64,000 bases of DNA from Diadema setosum (taxonomy: Eukaryota > Echinodermata > Echinoidea > Diadematoida > Diadematidae), in the NCBI RefSeq assembly GCF_964275005.1, contig NC_092685.1:31052866-31116865 (forward strand), read 5' to 3'. The first letter of the stretch is position 1; the number at the start of each line of letters is the position of its first letter. Under the pieces are notes generated by a model. It was not told where the DNA came from, did not search any database, and saw nothing but the letters and a program-made list of their open reading frames with translations. This document shows positions 14,974 through 28,127 of this stretch, piece by piece. Made by a program: the position numbers and the translations under genes.

Positions 14974-15593
14974 ACGAGAAAAGGATGTAATAAGTATGTT
15001 TCCCACCGTATTTTTCCAGTCGTATTTTCGGGCGGGCGAGAGGCATACTGTGTACTGAGTATAGGGATCACCAAAAAATGTCAGGCATGGTCATGTGGGT
15101 GGTTGTGGCTACTATCACCTGCTGATGTGAATATACCTCTGCCTGCTGTCAGTTGTTCGGTATATATGTGCATTACTATCCTCACTGGTTCAAAACCGTG
15201 AGGGGATGGGGGACGGCAACAGAAAAAGTTTGCATAGTGATGAAAATATATTCACAATCTGTCACCTCCACACTGCATAGAAATTACCTATGCCTGAAGA
15301 AACTTTTGATAGTAATAGATAACGATGCGCCTACGTAAGTAGTAATGAAAAGACTGCATGATTTTTTTTTTTCACGACGCCTTTTTTAAATTTCATTTGT
15401 TTCTTCTGCGTGACGATTAAATGGTTTATAAGAAATTAAAGACCGCTGAATCCGTAGATCCTTTGTAATCATTATTCTTGCACATGTTTCACTGCACCCG
15501 CCAGAGAGCTTGATAAAGTATACTATATAATACTGACGATAATAATGGTCCGACTCTTATCTTATAACTGGGTTGCTCATGATCAGTGTAATA

Positions 15594-15676
15594 GTATGGT
15601 ATGGTTTATTAGATAAAAATGTTCTCGCGGCCAAAACGGCTGAATTGCAACTTTTGCTCACAAAAAAAGTAATACA
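15594..15676 (-). mobile_element. LINE 3' end with ACCAT-type tail
   Basis: Read on minus, a segment containing GTTGCAATTCAGCCGTTTTG runs through TTTTTATCTAATAAACC to ACCATACCATACT. An A-rich end followed by pentanucleotide repeats is the usual form of CR1-like LINE 3' ends in marine invertebrates. No RT reading frame is visible beyond it. Confidence 0.45.
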
Positions 15677-17083
15677 ACACAAATTTGATTTTAAAATTAT
15701 TATTACCAGAGTCTTATCAACTATACAAACATACCACAGAGCTCTCCCTCTCCCTATAAGGAATTCCATCAAATATAGATAATGAATACTATTGTATCTT
15801 CTCGTGTAACGGATAATTCATTCATTTATTCATCACTAAATTTATTTTCGACAAAGTTCTAGAACAATGGAAGAAATTCAGCACGGTGTCTGGTTTTGGT
15901 TCGTACTACGTCCTCACGTAACACCTACGAAAGACAAGTGGTCAAAATCGTGCCGAATCGAATTTACATTTTTACTACCCAGTCGAGGTAGTTTGGCGCC
16001 CGGGGGTTGTTAAAGATTTTAGGTGCCACCGAAACATTTTTATTCTATAGATATCATAAAGGTTTGGACGCTGAATTATCGAAGAGTGCTTCCGGTGTGG
16101 GGTTCATTGACGAGTTGTTAAATTATCAAGTTGCATCACGGAAAGTGATTTCTTCTTTTTTTTTATTTTGAAGTAACATTGTTGTCTTTGTTGCCTTCTT
16201 AAGCTGAAATTAAATGTCATGATGATTCATTAAAGATGTCTATGTGCAAAACCGATTGCAGTTTCCGCATCATATTCTTTCTATTTTTTACTTGAATAAT
16301 AGAAAGAATATATAATATTAGATGACACAGTATAAACACGCAATTCAATCCTTGTTGCAGTAACATCCATATTTAAATTTGTTGTAAAATTGGCAAGCAT
16401 ATAAACGCAGCCAGCACACATATTCGATTATGTGATAAAAGACTTCCATATGTGAATGTTATTCCAGTTTGATGCTTAGGCATATCAATGTCCATATGCT
16501 TATATCTCTCATTTTGTTTCAAAGGAAGCAAAAAACAAAACATAAAACATTTGACAGTGAATTTGATGATTCCATTAGGATGGCGGCGTTCTCTCAGATG
16601 AGCGAGGAGTAAGCTCCGGAGGCGTTCGGCCCTAACACCTCGCGGTGATCGTCGGGACGGCTCGGCCTCCTCGACACTGGTGAGCAATTTTCTGCTCGAG
16701 CGGTGATCACAAATTCAATATCTCCCCGTGATGCGATTTGACGCGGTCCGGCGCATCCATTTCGGTGTTAGACCCTAATCTCCGGATGATAAACGGAATT
16801 CGAAATCCCTCCCACGACATATGCACGTATACACCACTCACATATTTTAAAGAGATACAGAGAGTTGCTGATTTGCATGAAATCTCGCGTAAAAAAAACC
16901 TCCAATGAAAACAATAATAATGATTTGCCGTCGCCGTCGTGGAGTTGCTGGAACACGGGGTGGGAACGGTAATCGATGATGACGTTCCGCTTGTGGATTG
17001 ATTGATGGTTGGATTGACATGCCAGGTGTAAATAGTCCTGCTCGCAGTAATTAGGCGTACTATTATCCCTATGACTGAGTGAC

Positions 17084-17181
17084 TAGGGAGAAGAGAGAGG
17101 AGGGGGTGGGGGGAAATGGGTGGAGGGAGAGAGAGAAAAAGCGGGAAAGAGGAGAGCTAGAGAGGGAGAGAGATAAGGAGC
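17084..17181 (+). repeat. Purine-rich (GA) tract
   Basis: About 100 nt almost all A/G, with GGAGGGGGTGGGGGG and GAGAGAGAG stretches and only a few pyrimidines. Confidence 0.8.
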
Positions 17182-18489
17182 GTCTGGTATACTGTGGTGC
17201 AGTCTTCTGAGAGCTATCCAGATCCATCAGACGTCCAACTGCAATATCTCTTTCCAGGAGTCAAAATTAATTCCATCTAATCTCCCCCAGAGAGTAACAA
17301 AGTGAAGTAAAAGTGTTTCTTTGATATCCTATTAAAACCTTTCTTCTGATCGTCAAGAGCCTAATCCTGTCGCATGCGATGAGCTATATAATATCTCTGG
17401 CAAAGTTATCAAAGCCATTGCCAACGTGTTGGGAGATTATATTCCTCTCTTCTGCTATTATAGGAAGCGCAGCGACCGTCACGTTTATAGCTCTTAAATC
17501 AATTTATATGTCCGCCAGTATACAGTGTCTTCTGCATTCTGTATGAAATTATGATCCTTATAGGCTCCAGGCTCTAACGCATGAACGCTAAATATAACTT
17601 TCCCGTCTTTATGATTAAAATAGCATGCTGTACTTTCGTGTAACGCGTAATAAATAATCATCAATTCAATTTTCTAGCATTTTGACCTGCGGTATGTCCC
17701 CCAAAAAATTACAATCGGACTTTCGCATTGATAACTCCCACTATGATTAAACTGTCTAAATGCTACTTCGGGGTCTTAAAATGTAATATTTTAGCTCTAG
17801 CTGGGAGAAAACCCCGTTCAATTTGGTTGAGCGGTCACAGAGAAATGTGGATTGTTGTAAAACATGTCATGAGTCTGATTCTTCCAAGTTTAGCACTTGG
17901 ATGCTCTTGGAACTGCATACTAATGTGTGAACACAATAGCCAGAACTTGGAGGTAAGAGATTCCTGACATGCTCTACAAAATTCCTTATTTCTCTTTGAC
18001 AACGGAAGCAAATCAAATGGGGTTTTCTGTAAGATGTGGGCAATGAGTTATAGTTTCATACCCTGAAATTATATTTGAATCGATTCACTGCTTTTAAAGT
18101 TATCACTTGCAGAGGGTCCCGTTGTAATTTTTTTTTTTTTTTTTTTTTGGGGGGGGGGGACATACGGTATTGTAGAAAAACAAGGAGGCGTTTCTGCACT
18201 GGTGGAATCAACAACACGGTAACATGGTGTACCTAAATTAACGAATTGTACCTAGGACTACCAAAATAGCATTAAATGAATCAATCAAAGAAAAGGAAAA
18301 GCACGGCCCGGTCGCGCTACACCAGATAAGACATGGCTGTTAGAATGGAAAAATATCAAATATCATTACAACAAGCGCTGCGTGGGACGTCGTAATTCCA
18401 GAGGGAAACAAGAGAAACATTTACACATTACTTTACTTTTTACCTTATTATGACAGTCCTCTTATATCCCATTTCTGCATGCGACGAAA

Positions 18490-18520
<31 letters not shown>

Positions 18521-18540
18521 GCACACGCACAAACACACAT
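18490..18540 (+). repeat. (TC)n(AC)n microsatellite
   Basis: TC units pass directly into AC units. Confidence 0.9.
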
Positions 18541-18625
18541 AAAGCGCATACAATTATGCACAATTTTGTCTGCTACAAGTCAATCGCATAAATCGCAGTT
18601 CTATGAATAAATAAATAGAAATGAA

Positions 18626-18647
18626 TATACATATATATATATATATG

Positions 18648-18698
<51 letters not shown>

Positions 18699-18702
18699 TA
18701 TA
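18626..18702. repeat. (TA)n microsatellite
   Basis: About 75 bp of TA with ATGTTA and ATACAT interruptions. Confidence 0.95.
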
Positions 18703-21700
18703 CCATTACGAAAATCGCTTGTAAACGTTCACATGTTCAAGTAGACCGACAAGGTTTTACGTAATTAGTGCCAAAAGTAGTGTAACTTTTCACTATAGCT
18801 AGCAGTACCACGTTCGAAACTTACCATGACAAAAAAATCCGTGTGGTACTAATTTCCTTCTGGAGCAGTTTAATAAACGTTGCACAAAAAATCATTTGCT
18901 TGGTAAGTAATGCATTTTAGCACGAGTTACTCCAAAGTGTATAGGAAACGGCGTGTGAATGAGCTTTCGTGTGGAGACATTTTCCCGTGCTTTTCGCAAA
19001 ATTGTTCAGCGAGACCAAAGAAACGGTGAAGAACAGCCATGTCGTGAAAAGACCTTTATGACGCCACAACACTCAGTGTGTGTATCCCATGTATATCTGA
19101 AATAGGAAAGGTGCGGTAGCAGTCTTCGTTGCGTAATACTCCATGATCACTTCAAAGCATGCAAAGCGTACTGGTAACTGGTACATCAAATACAAAAAAT
19201 CCACCGTCTCTTTTGCTCCTGCCGAAGATTCCGACTCGACGCTCGCGCGTTATTCGGCCGTACAGCCTTTCAAAGCTTTGTGCGTTATTTGTAGTTGTAG
19301 TTGTTGTCGTTGTTGTCTCTGTAGCAGACTCGCCACAAGAAGTGACTTGCCTCGCGCGATGGTGATGACATTTTCCTTCGCGTTTTAAAGGTGCCATCCA
19401 ACGGATGCTCGCATGACGCAAGTAGAAGGGCAGAGTGTGGCGCTCCTTACAGCTAGCTATCTTTTCTCCAGACTCCCGTCGTTTGTCAGCCGTGGACTCT
19501 CGCGTCTGTCACATCAATTACGTGCCATCAAATGACATCTACATTACACGACGCTGTCTGCCCAGACGACGTGTATCACAAGTTAGCTCTCCTCATCTCG
19601 ATTAGTCCTCTTTTAATCTTATAAATCTTTGTAACGACAATCTCGGTCTTTGATAGACCGCCAAATCTATAAAAAATAAGAATTTAATTGCAAAACTCAT
19701 GACGGCAATTATGATGATAATACTAGTAATATCAATATAAAAAAAAATAATCGTGTTCACTGTAATCTACCTCACAAAATATTGTCTCCTGTTTTGTGGT
19801 CCAAGCCGCTCACAAAAGAAATGGCGGGGGGACAGAACAACATTTCACATGCAGTTGTAGAGTGAAGTGTTGATTCACGGGCTCTCAAGGGCAATAAACA
19901 ATCGGAACAAAAAAGGTCCACCTTCCTTATGGAATCAATCTCCTCTCTTTTAGCGCATTAATGTGCGGAAAGATGAGTGAACTGTCGTGATAATAACAAC
20001 ATTGCTTTCTTTACTTTACTTTACTTATACGTATGGCTTTTGTCGTATATACGTGTATATGTAGTAGTCGTTTTGTGTATCACACCAATGGCCCCGATCA
20101 AATCAATGACCTCACGCACAACTGCTTCACGACTTTTCCCCCTTGTTTGTTTTCAAAACCGCTGCAGCTATGCTTATAAATCACCCAGCACTCTGTTCTT
20201 TCACGGGAGACCTTCGGGAACACATCTCAAACGCGGCATGCATCCGCATTTCTATTTGCATGCATGCAGCTCCACCGCATGCACAATGCATTTTTGTTTA
20301 TGCTTCCATTTTAGGCTAAATTTCTGATGCAAATTTCGCGATGCCGGTGCGGCATATAGGGAGACCCGATGCAGCGGTCGTTGTTGTTGTTGTTTTGGGA
20401 GTCTTTTTAAAGCATCCGTGTGGAAGTCTTCTTGTGCACACTAAAGTGGACAGAGTTCGTTCGAGGTGGGTATGCTCTCCGCTGTTGTATTTACGAATAT
20501 TCGAAAACTGGCCTTGTTATCCATCAACAATTCAGACGGAGGTCTAACGCAATTTTGTCAATTTAGAATGATGTCAATATCCTGCTGGTTTTTTTCCCCC
20601 CCATAAGATTATGAAGCATGATGTGTTTTACGAATTTTGCGATTTATGCTGTTACCATTATAAGATAATACTCTCACCATTTCTTTTCGCGAATGTATCA
20701 AAGCATGTATTTTAAGCTGGTGGTTTGACAATTATGATGTAGTGTTTAAAAAAAGAAAGAATTATAGTCTCAATACTCGTATCTTGTATACGAACATTAC
20801 CTTGTCTACTTAGTAACATAGATAGTGATCTCTGGAATACTTCTTTTTCAGATATAGCACAAAAGGCTACACTGAATCTCAATTAAAAAGTTAGAAAGTT
20901 TACCTGAACGAACTTAGAGTTGGATGTTGAATATTATTTGACATTTAACACTTCCATCAAATGGATAATTCATAAAGGGTATGGGGGAAAACAGACATAC
21001 CATTCAACACGGGAGTACCTAATTGCATTGGTTGTGGATTAAAAAATGACTAATCATGACTCCTGAAATTTAAATACATTGAACATCAGGATTGTCCACC
21101 ATTTGCGGCCACTTAAGGCAACACACTCTGCATTCTGCTTCTGTGGGGATTGCCATGTCAGAAACTGTTATAACAAAGTCAGTGACAAAAATACCTCATG
21201 AAACTCGGTGTTGTGATGACAACGAAATATATGTTCCAATAAATTATGGAAAGCCTTGGTGGCTAGGCCTGCGGTAAATCCACTAAACATATTAAGAACT
21301 TCTCAGGATATCCAGTAATTTCACACTCTGTATAGCATGGTCACTGATGTGTACGATATTTTATGTCTGATATAGTTTAAAGGCCTGCGGAATGATGCCG
21401 AACTCAAAGTATGCATCGTAACGAAGCCCTCGAAACAAGTAAATTGGACATTAAAAATGACTTTATTGTTGAAAGTGCGGCTTATCATAAGTGAGTTATT
21501 TTCCTGGGACTTGTAGCCTCGATCCCCACAAACATCTGTTTAGTTTAGTTTTTTTTTTTTTTTTGTAGGTTCCCAACATAATCATTTCAATTCCAAATTT
21601 GAATATAACACATCCTATATAATATACTGATTGAAGTATTTTTCACCACATTTATCATGTAAAGTTCATTCTGTATACATGGGGATTTCGTTACTATTGT

Positions 21701-23754
21701 TATTGATCTATAGTATGTGTCACAAATATAATTTGTGGACGAACTGAATGACATGCACACTGTTGTAATGCCTATACCACAAAAGACTAATGAATACAAT
21801 TTCAAAATACGGCTTTATGATGGCAAAATATGAAATATCACAAACCACATATACTGTGAAGAGAATAACATATTTCTAGAACTTCTCGATTTCAAAGCCC
21901 GAGACGTATTTCAAGTAAGCATTTGCAAGGGGTTCCGATTATCTTTTTTGTATTTTTGCACCGAATACTCTATACGCATGCATGGTATAGTCATGATAAA
22001 TGATGGGTCCCAAGATTAACTAATAAAGTGATGATTCCCCCATTAACTTACACACTTATTTTTCAATTACTAGAAGTTGTTTTAAAGCCACCTCTGACCT
22101 TTATTATATACCTGGTTTTTACTTCTATTTATAATTTGCATTTCCCGGCATGTTATATCTTGGCAACATCCGTTATCAGTGCGTTGTCATTTCACGGCTA
22201 TGCGTTGTATAAGGGCGCAATCTGTCCATATTTCCATGGTAGCGATTCTTGTGCAGGACAAAACAGTTTTATGCAAAGTTCTTAAAGGCGAACTGCACCA
22301 TATCACTGCATGAAAAAGATAAGGATTATTTGTATCTATCGTTATGATGAACTTTCGTTTTCATGGATTCTAATAATTCACTCTAAAGCTTGTGTTAAAG
22401 TGTTTGTTTTTCTTTTCTGATTTGTTATTATCTTACAGCGTTATTTTACCTGCCGGCATAATAAGCAATCAGTACATTAAACTGAATGAAACAGGGATGG
22501 AATCCAGTCTGGTGCACGATTCTGTCTGTGATCGCACGTATGATATAGAATACCAAGAGGAATACGCAAACAGAAGAAACTGGACTGGGCAAACAAGCAC
22601 ATGCATGTGACTAGGCAAGCTCAGGTATTTGGTGTGATTGATGTCATGGGTAGACAACTAACGTCCCTTTATGTTTTCCCGCCAAAATAATCTCGTATAG
22701 CGATTGCTGACTATTCCCGCGGCATCAAGTTCAGTTCACGTTTCGATTAAAACAAAACCAAAATGTCCACATTGCCTTTTATTTTACTGCATATATCCGC
22801 TTTGATCATTAAGCAGACGCTGCATGCTGAAAAAAAAAAAAAGCGTTTATTAATCACTCCAGCGCACGTTATACTATCGCGGACACCATGATCGTAATCG
22901 TTTTGCCATCGGGCAATCAAATGCCAATTTTGCTTCATTCGCAAACAGATCGTCAAAAAGCAAAGGAACATCGTTGCAAAATTACACGTAAATATGTCAA
23001 TTTTCACGGACGTGTACAGAACAGTGTACAAACATTACACGCTGCTATAGCCAACTGTCTGCTTAATTAATGAATTCGCGAGCAATATCATCTACATGTG
23101 TTCATTTCCCCCCAGCAGCGATACCATATCAACTTACTTTCAATATTTTTGTTCGTTATATTTCACGTTGCAAGGAAGGGCCTTGAAAGAATTTCGAATC
23201 TCGAAGATGACATGCTATCAACTAATTAAAGAAAGAAAAATCTGTTCTTACAGTTTGTTTCCTCATGTCCAGATTTCTGTCTTGACCCTCGACCTCACAC
23301 ACTGTAACACTGATTTCTCCTTTTTCACTGCTAGAAACGGTTGATATAACAGGAAAATGGCGCATATTTTTCAATAAAAAAAATGAAAACATATAATTCA
23401 TACTCTTTCTCTTTCATTCTTAAACATCATTCTGAGTCAGGGTGGAAAATAACAGCATTCAATTGAGTTATGTGCATTTCCATTTTCCTCAATCAGAATG
23501 GATTGTACCTAAGATTGTCCAATCACATATCGAGTCAGCTTTCGAGGAGTATTTTATAAATGTTAACATGACGAAATACTCATATTGGTGTGTAACTCAT
23601 CACATCATTATATTCATATATTTTACCAGATCTTTGAAGCCTTCCTATATTCATATACAGGAAAATGCATGATTAACCGTGGAATGAAAGAAAGGAATAC
23701 ATTAATATGTGCACTGCACACAAACAAACACACACGCAGAGTATCATTATATGA
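18703..23754. other. Gene-free stretch
   Basis: No recognisable exons. The stretches 19140-19600 and 20090-20540 are richer in GC and low in simple repeats. The second contains two perfect POU octamers (ATTTGCAT at 20254 and ATGCAAAT at 20327). This could be conserved regulatory DNA, but conservation cannot be judged here. Confidence 0.45.
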
Positions 23755-23757
23755 ATA

Positions 23758-23844
<87 letters not shown>

Positions 23845-23850
23845 CATATA
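23755..23850. repeat. (TA)n microsatellite
   Basis: About 90 bp of nearly pure TA. A second array follows at 24001-24053 beyond a hairpin element. Confidence 0.95.
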
Positions 23851-23899
23851 TATAATCAAAATATGAAAGTTCTGCGTCGGTGTGTAATAAATAGGTATC

Positions 23900-24000
23900 A
23901 AGAGTAAATACAGTCGTCGTATAAACACCGCATCAGGAGCCAAAAAATTTGATTTTTTTTTTTTGGCTCCTGTGGTGTTTATACGACTGATTTTACTCTT
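23900..24000. repeat. Hairpin element between two TA arrays
   Basis: AAGAGTAAATACAGTCG...CAGGAGCC pairs with GGCTCCTGTGGTG...TTTACTCTT. Arms of about 43 and 36 nt differ only by two small indels and a mismatch, around an A/T-rich loop. TA repeats lie on both sides, directly abutting on the right. It is likely a small foldback transposon that inserted at TA-rich sequence. Confidence 0.65.
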
Positions 24001-24002
24001 TA

Positions 24003-24053
<51 letters not shown>
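24001..24053. repeat. (TA)n microsatellite
   Basis: About 50 bp of TA with one TGTA interruption, directly abutting the hairpin at 23900-24000. Confidence 0.95.
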
Positions 24054-24055
<2 letters not shown>

Positions 24056-24709
24056 AAAAACATGATACATTATCATGACAGGAACCCCATTCTAAACTTT
24101 TACACAGAAAGAGGTTCGTCACTTTGATAACGTAAAGCTTGCTTAATTTTGCCATACTGCCCCTAAAACCATCTGTCGTCTCCGGAGAGACGAGGATTTG
24201 ATAATCCCGCAAGTCACGTTCATGCAGTTTGTCTCTGGGAGCATTATCGCATTTATTGCAGTGACACCATTCTCTCTTAAAGACCTTCACACATACACTG
24301 TTCCGTCCCTTGTATGAAGCTTGAAGCAATCAAGATCCCAACCCTCTCGCCCACCTAGAATTACCAACAATTTTATAGAGGTAGACGGGGGAAAATCAAA
24401 GACTAAGACGTGATTTTTGTGACCGAACACTTCTAAAAGCAAGACGTTCAGGATGGGCACACTATGTGTTTATAATAGTGCTAATAAAATCAGACTCAGA
24501 ATTAGAAAGTTGTAGAATTTTGACTTTTCATCATTGTGGTCTTATGTAATAATGATGTTAAACACAAGCATGTAAGTGTATATACTTTTCTGCAAATTAG
24601 ACGTGGCGCAGTTGTCACTCTCTCAAATTGGCCCAAAAGTACAGAATGATAAAGCTGATGATAACATTTATCATTTACTACTGATGTCACTGTTAAAAGA
24701 ATGGTTATG

Positions 24710-24790
24710 TATGGTATGGTATGGTATTTATTTCCGTATAAGAAAACGCGTATAAAAGTCTGTAGAGTCTGCATCTTTCTCAGTTTTTTC
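24710..24790 (-). mobile_element. LINE 3' end with (ATACC)n tail
   Basis: On minus, sequence ending CGGAAATAAATACCATACCATACCATAC, about 3-4 pentamers. The tail resembles that at 15594, but the upstream sequence differs, so it would be another family or a diverged copy. Confidence 0.4.
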
Positions 24791-24921
24791 CAACTTGCAC
24801 ATAAATAGTGAATGTGCATTGACAGTGTTTTGCTCAGGGTAACTGCACATGCTCACCTATAAAACACTGCCCTGCTCACAACACTGATGTAAGAAGGTCA
24901 ATCGGTATAGCTACGTATACT

Positions 24922-25100
24922 GGGCCCCGTTGCTAGAAACTTTGCGTTTAAACGCAACTTGCAACTGATTGTCACTGGCCAATCAAAATCATTGTTGCAT
25001 GCATGTCTTCTTAATAGGGCAGACCCTGAGCCAATCAGAATGGTCAGTGACAATCAGTTGCAAGTTGCGTTTAAACGCAAAGTTTCTAGCAACGGGGCCC
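24922..25100. mobile_element. GGGCCC-ended foldback MITE with 56-bp identical arms
   Basis: The left arm begins GGGCCCCGTTGCTAGAAAC and is the exact reverse complement of the right arm for 56 bp, leaving about 67 bp of imperfectly paired centre. It also holds the internal palindrome GCGTTTAAACGC. I could not identify a clear target duplication. Elements starting GGGCCCCGTTT occur in many marine invertebrates; the superfamily is uncertain. Confidence 0.8.
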
Positions 25101-25909
25101 TGGACTCACGTCCGTAGTTCCTTACCCGTATCAGTTTACACGGATGTATACGTCCCGACCGAATACCTGCATCACGTGTGTAAATATAACATGCACTTCG
25201 CAGGACCAATCTAAGTATACAGTGCGCATGTAGGCTTTATTACGAGTGCGCCTTTAAGCAAACAAAAAATGGTCACTCGTGTACATGGCGTCCTTATGGC
25301 GGCAAGAACATAACGGGACATCTTTAAATGCAACAAACATGATCATTGTGGAAAGCATGAGTAACATAATGCCACAATAACGGGTTCGGTAACGAGCACA
25401 TGATTCGTTTCCTTTTAGCCCTGATTACAGTCCCCTCGGAAAGGAGTTGAATGCTATTTAAGCGCTTTGAGGAAAAGAAAAACAACGAAGGAAATGATAT
25501 GTACTGGAGTCTGATGATGTGAAGATTCATGTTCAGTGAATTAATTCTTTCCACTCACACTTGAAAAAAAAAAATTATTGCACGCCCAAGCCATTTGGAT
25601 TGTGTCCTATACACAATTACATCTCTAAATTTTATTGTACATATTTACTTTTTTTTCTGTAACAAAATCTTTAACAAATTCGGCCAAAAAAAAAGAAGAA
25701 AGAAAACAAATAAAAAAAAAAACAGAAGCAGGACCACAGGGAATTTATTCCGAACATTACGCATGGGATCACGGTCTCATTCTACATAGCAAGTTGGTCA
25801 TAAGTGAAACAGAATTTCTCCCACATGATAATGATAATTTAGGGTATATAATATTGATATAGTATTCATAAATAATTATGTGGATCTTATACAATTTCAT
25901 TTTCGTACA

Positions 25910-26004
25910 TTTCAGATTTCGAGCAGGGTCTGAATCCAACGTCTTTCTAGCAATGTAGGTGCTCTTACCAAGGAGGTACTAGGCGCTCGCCTAGTACCTC
26001 CTTG
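25910..26004 (-). mobile_element. tRNA-like (SINE-like) relic with a terminal palindrome
   Basis: On minus, CTCCTTGGTAAGAGCACC is followed about 30 nt later by GTTGGATTCAGACCC. These resemble a degraded tRNA box A/D-arm region and a box B (GGTTCGANNCC). The 5' end is the palindrome at 25969-26004. There is no intact cloverleaf, so this is not a functional tRNA gene. Chance resemblance remains possible. Confidence 0.35.
25969..26004. repeat. 36-bp palindrome, 17-bp arms and 2-nt spacer
   Basis: CAAGGAGGTACTAGGCG, then CT, then its exact reverse complement. As DNA this would extrude as a tight cruciform. It abuts the tRNA-like relic and may be its end-to-end inverted duplicate. Confidence 0.85.
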
Positions 26005-26379
26005 CTCTTACATGCTATTGTGTGTGCGTGTGTGTGTATGTGTATGTGTGTATACCAAAGAGAGTTTATATAATCTCTTTGGTGTATGTGTGTGCTTGCG
26101 TGTGCACTTTGTACTATAGTATCACTAGTATTCGAAGGGCTCGTTCGTCAGAAGTATGGACGTATACCTGCGTTTTTATATTCCTGCATGGTTTAAAACG
26201 CGTGTTTGTGTTGTGCGAATGTCTAAATAAGATATGAAACTACTATTAATGATAAATAAAATCACAAGGAATAATGTCATTCCTTTCCCTCGGTATGCTT
26301 ACTTGAAAATGCATATGCGCACCTTACAATGTATAAAAATATACAATTACACACAATTAACACATTAACACACCCCAAA

Positions 26380-26395
26380 TACACAAACACATGCA

Positions 26396-26426
<31 letters not shown>

Positions 26427-26448
26427 CACACACACCACACCACACACT
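26380..26448 (+). repeat. (CA)n microsatellite
   Basis: CA repeats with ACC variants. A GT-rich stretch of opposite strand sense lies at 26025-26106. Confidence 0.9.
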
Positions 26449-28127
26449 GAAACACTGAATGCGCGCCTATGCTCGATGTCCGAGAAGGAATGGAATTTAG
26501 CAACACAAGTACGGCTCGTCGCTTTAAAAACAAACGGCCATGGAAACATTTTTTTTTCTTTTTTTATCTCCAAGCCAGTTTTCCTCGGCACGGAGATCCT
26601 CCACTATGGAGGACGGTGGGTTAAACGACCAAAGAGTATGGCTTCGCCACAGGATAAATTCCATTCACGCTGCTACAGAGAAACAGGGTGGGGGAAGGAA
26701 GAGGATTGATAAAGAGAAAGTGATAAACAGAGGGACACCCTGAAGAAGAAGAAGGGGGGGGGGGTTGAGGGAGGGAGAGATGGGAGGGCGTACACACAGG
26801 CGTTCAATCGCTCTATAGTTGGCCCATCGGTCTTATCCAGTTGCCATCCCGGTGCGACGAAGCAGCAGGCGGTCAAATATCTGGCTCACTTTCTGCAACG
26901 ACGAACAAGCGTCTCGCTTGACGTGCGTGACGCATGCAGCCATAGTTACGCTTTTTGCCATTGAGCTAACCATTTGCGCTGTAGACATATTACAGTATTA
27001 TTTGCGACAACATAGCGCATAAAAGGCCTAACGGTCGTTGATTCAAATAAGGGCATATTAGTACTATAATTGACAATGATAGAAGAAGTTAGTGTTTCAA
27101 GTATACAGACGTAAAAAATGTGATCAGCAACAATAGTTGTTAGTGCTAGTAAATGACCGTCGTATTATTCTACTAATTTAAGTATCAGCGAGATAATGAC
27201 AGTGGCGGTTGTAATGATGACACTGGTAATAGCAGTAGGCTATAGTAGTATAAAGACATGTAGTAGGCCTAGTAAGGAAAGCATTTGTAGTAGACGTTGT
27301 GTAGACGAAAAGTGGTTTATGTGACCTCCTGGTGCTCGGAAGTGCACTGTAGTCAAAGGACGGCCTGAATGATGAACGGAAATATTAATGGTAAAACATA
27401 GTTCTCAGAAGGGCTTAAAAATCATCATCCATCATTACCACTGATTACGGGAATTTTCTTGCAATTATTAGGCCTATATCGGAAAGGTCTACTGTGAAAC
27501 TTGTCTGGTCGCTGACGCGGTTTGTCAGGATGATGACTTGTTTTGGAATCTTTTGAGATCAAAAGTGTAAAATAGTTTCGACCGCAGTACACGACTTTTT
27601 ATTCCTGAAGAGACACTCTCCGTTCAGTATAGTGAGTATAGGTAAACTGTTGGGTGATGATCGATCGTGCCCTGGCAATCGTAATTCCCAACAAGCTGCT
27701 TCATGCGATTCACCCTCGCGCGGAAGATCAATGGATGATACTACTACGGTCCGAATTTGTAGTGTAAAAAGCACCACGTATTATACTGTTACTTGCACGA
27801 TCGGGTATGTACTAGTATTCAGATTGCAATACTGGTTGGCGCAGCTGTATGGCCACCATTTGGCAATTTCGTCGTTACCCAAATGAAATCGTGTTATCAC
27901 AGCATGCATTATTTTACGCATTTCTTATGCATAATCATGTCCATTTTAAGAGAAAAAAAAATCAACAGTTTCCGCAGGTGTATATTGAAACTGCCTTCTA
28001 CCATAATGTTTAGTTCCAACAGAATGAATTTTGAGTGGAAATAGGAGGCTGGTAGTAAAAAGGCTTTCTATATACCTTCTAAAGTGGTTCAATGAAGTAT
28101 ATGTGGAACAGTCTGCTCTCTGGCAGT
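26449..28127. other. Gene-free stretch
   Basis: Open frames here are short and unrecognised. A G run lies near 26753. Nothing else stands out before the tandem array at 28128. Confidence 0.5.

Larger units (their letters stand above)
11983..18489. other. Gene-free stretch
   Basis: No exon I can defend. It includes C runs near 13123 and 13279, a LINE end (15594), a GC-richer island near 16570-16760 and a purine tract (17084). The island could be regulatory, but no gene abuts it. Confidence 0.5.
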
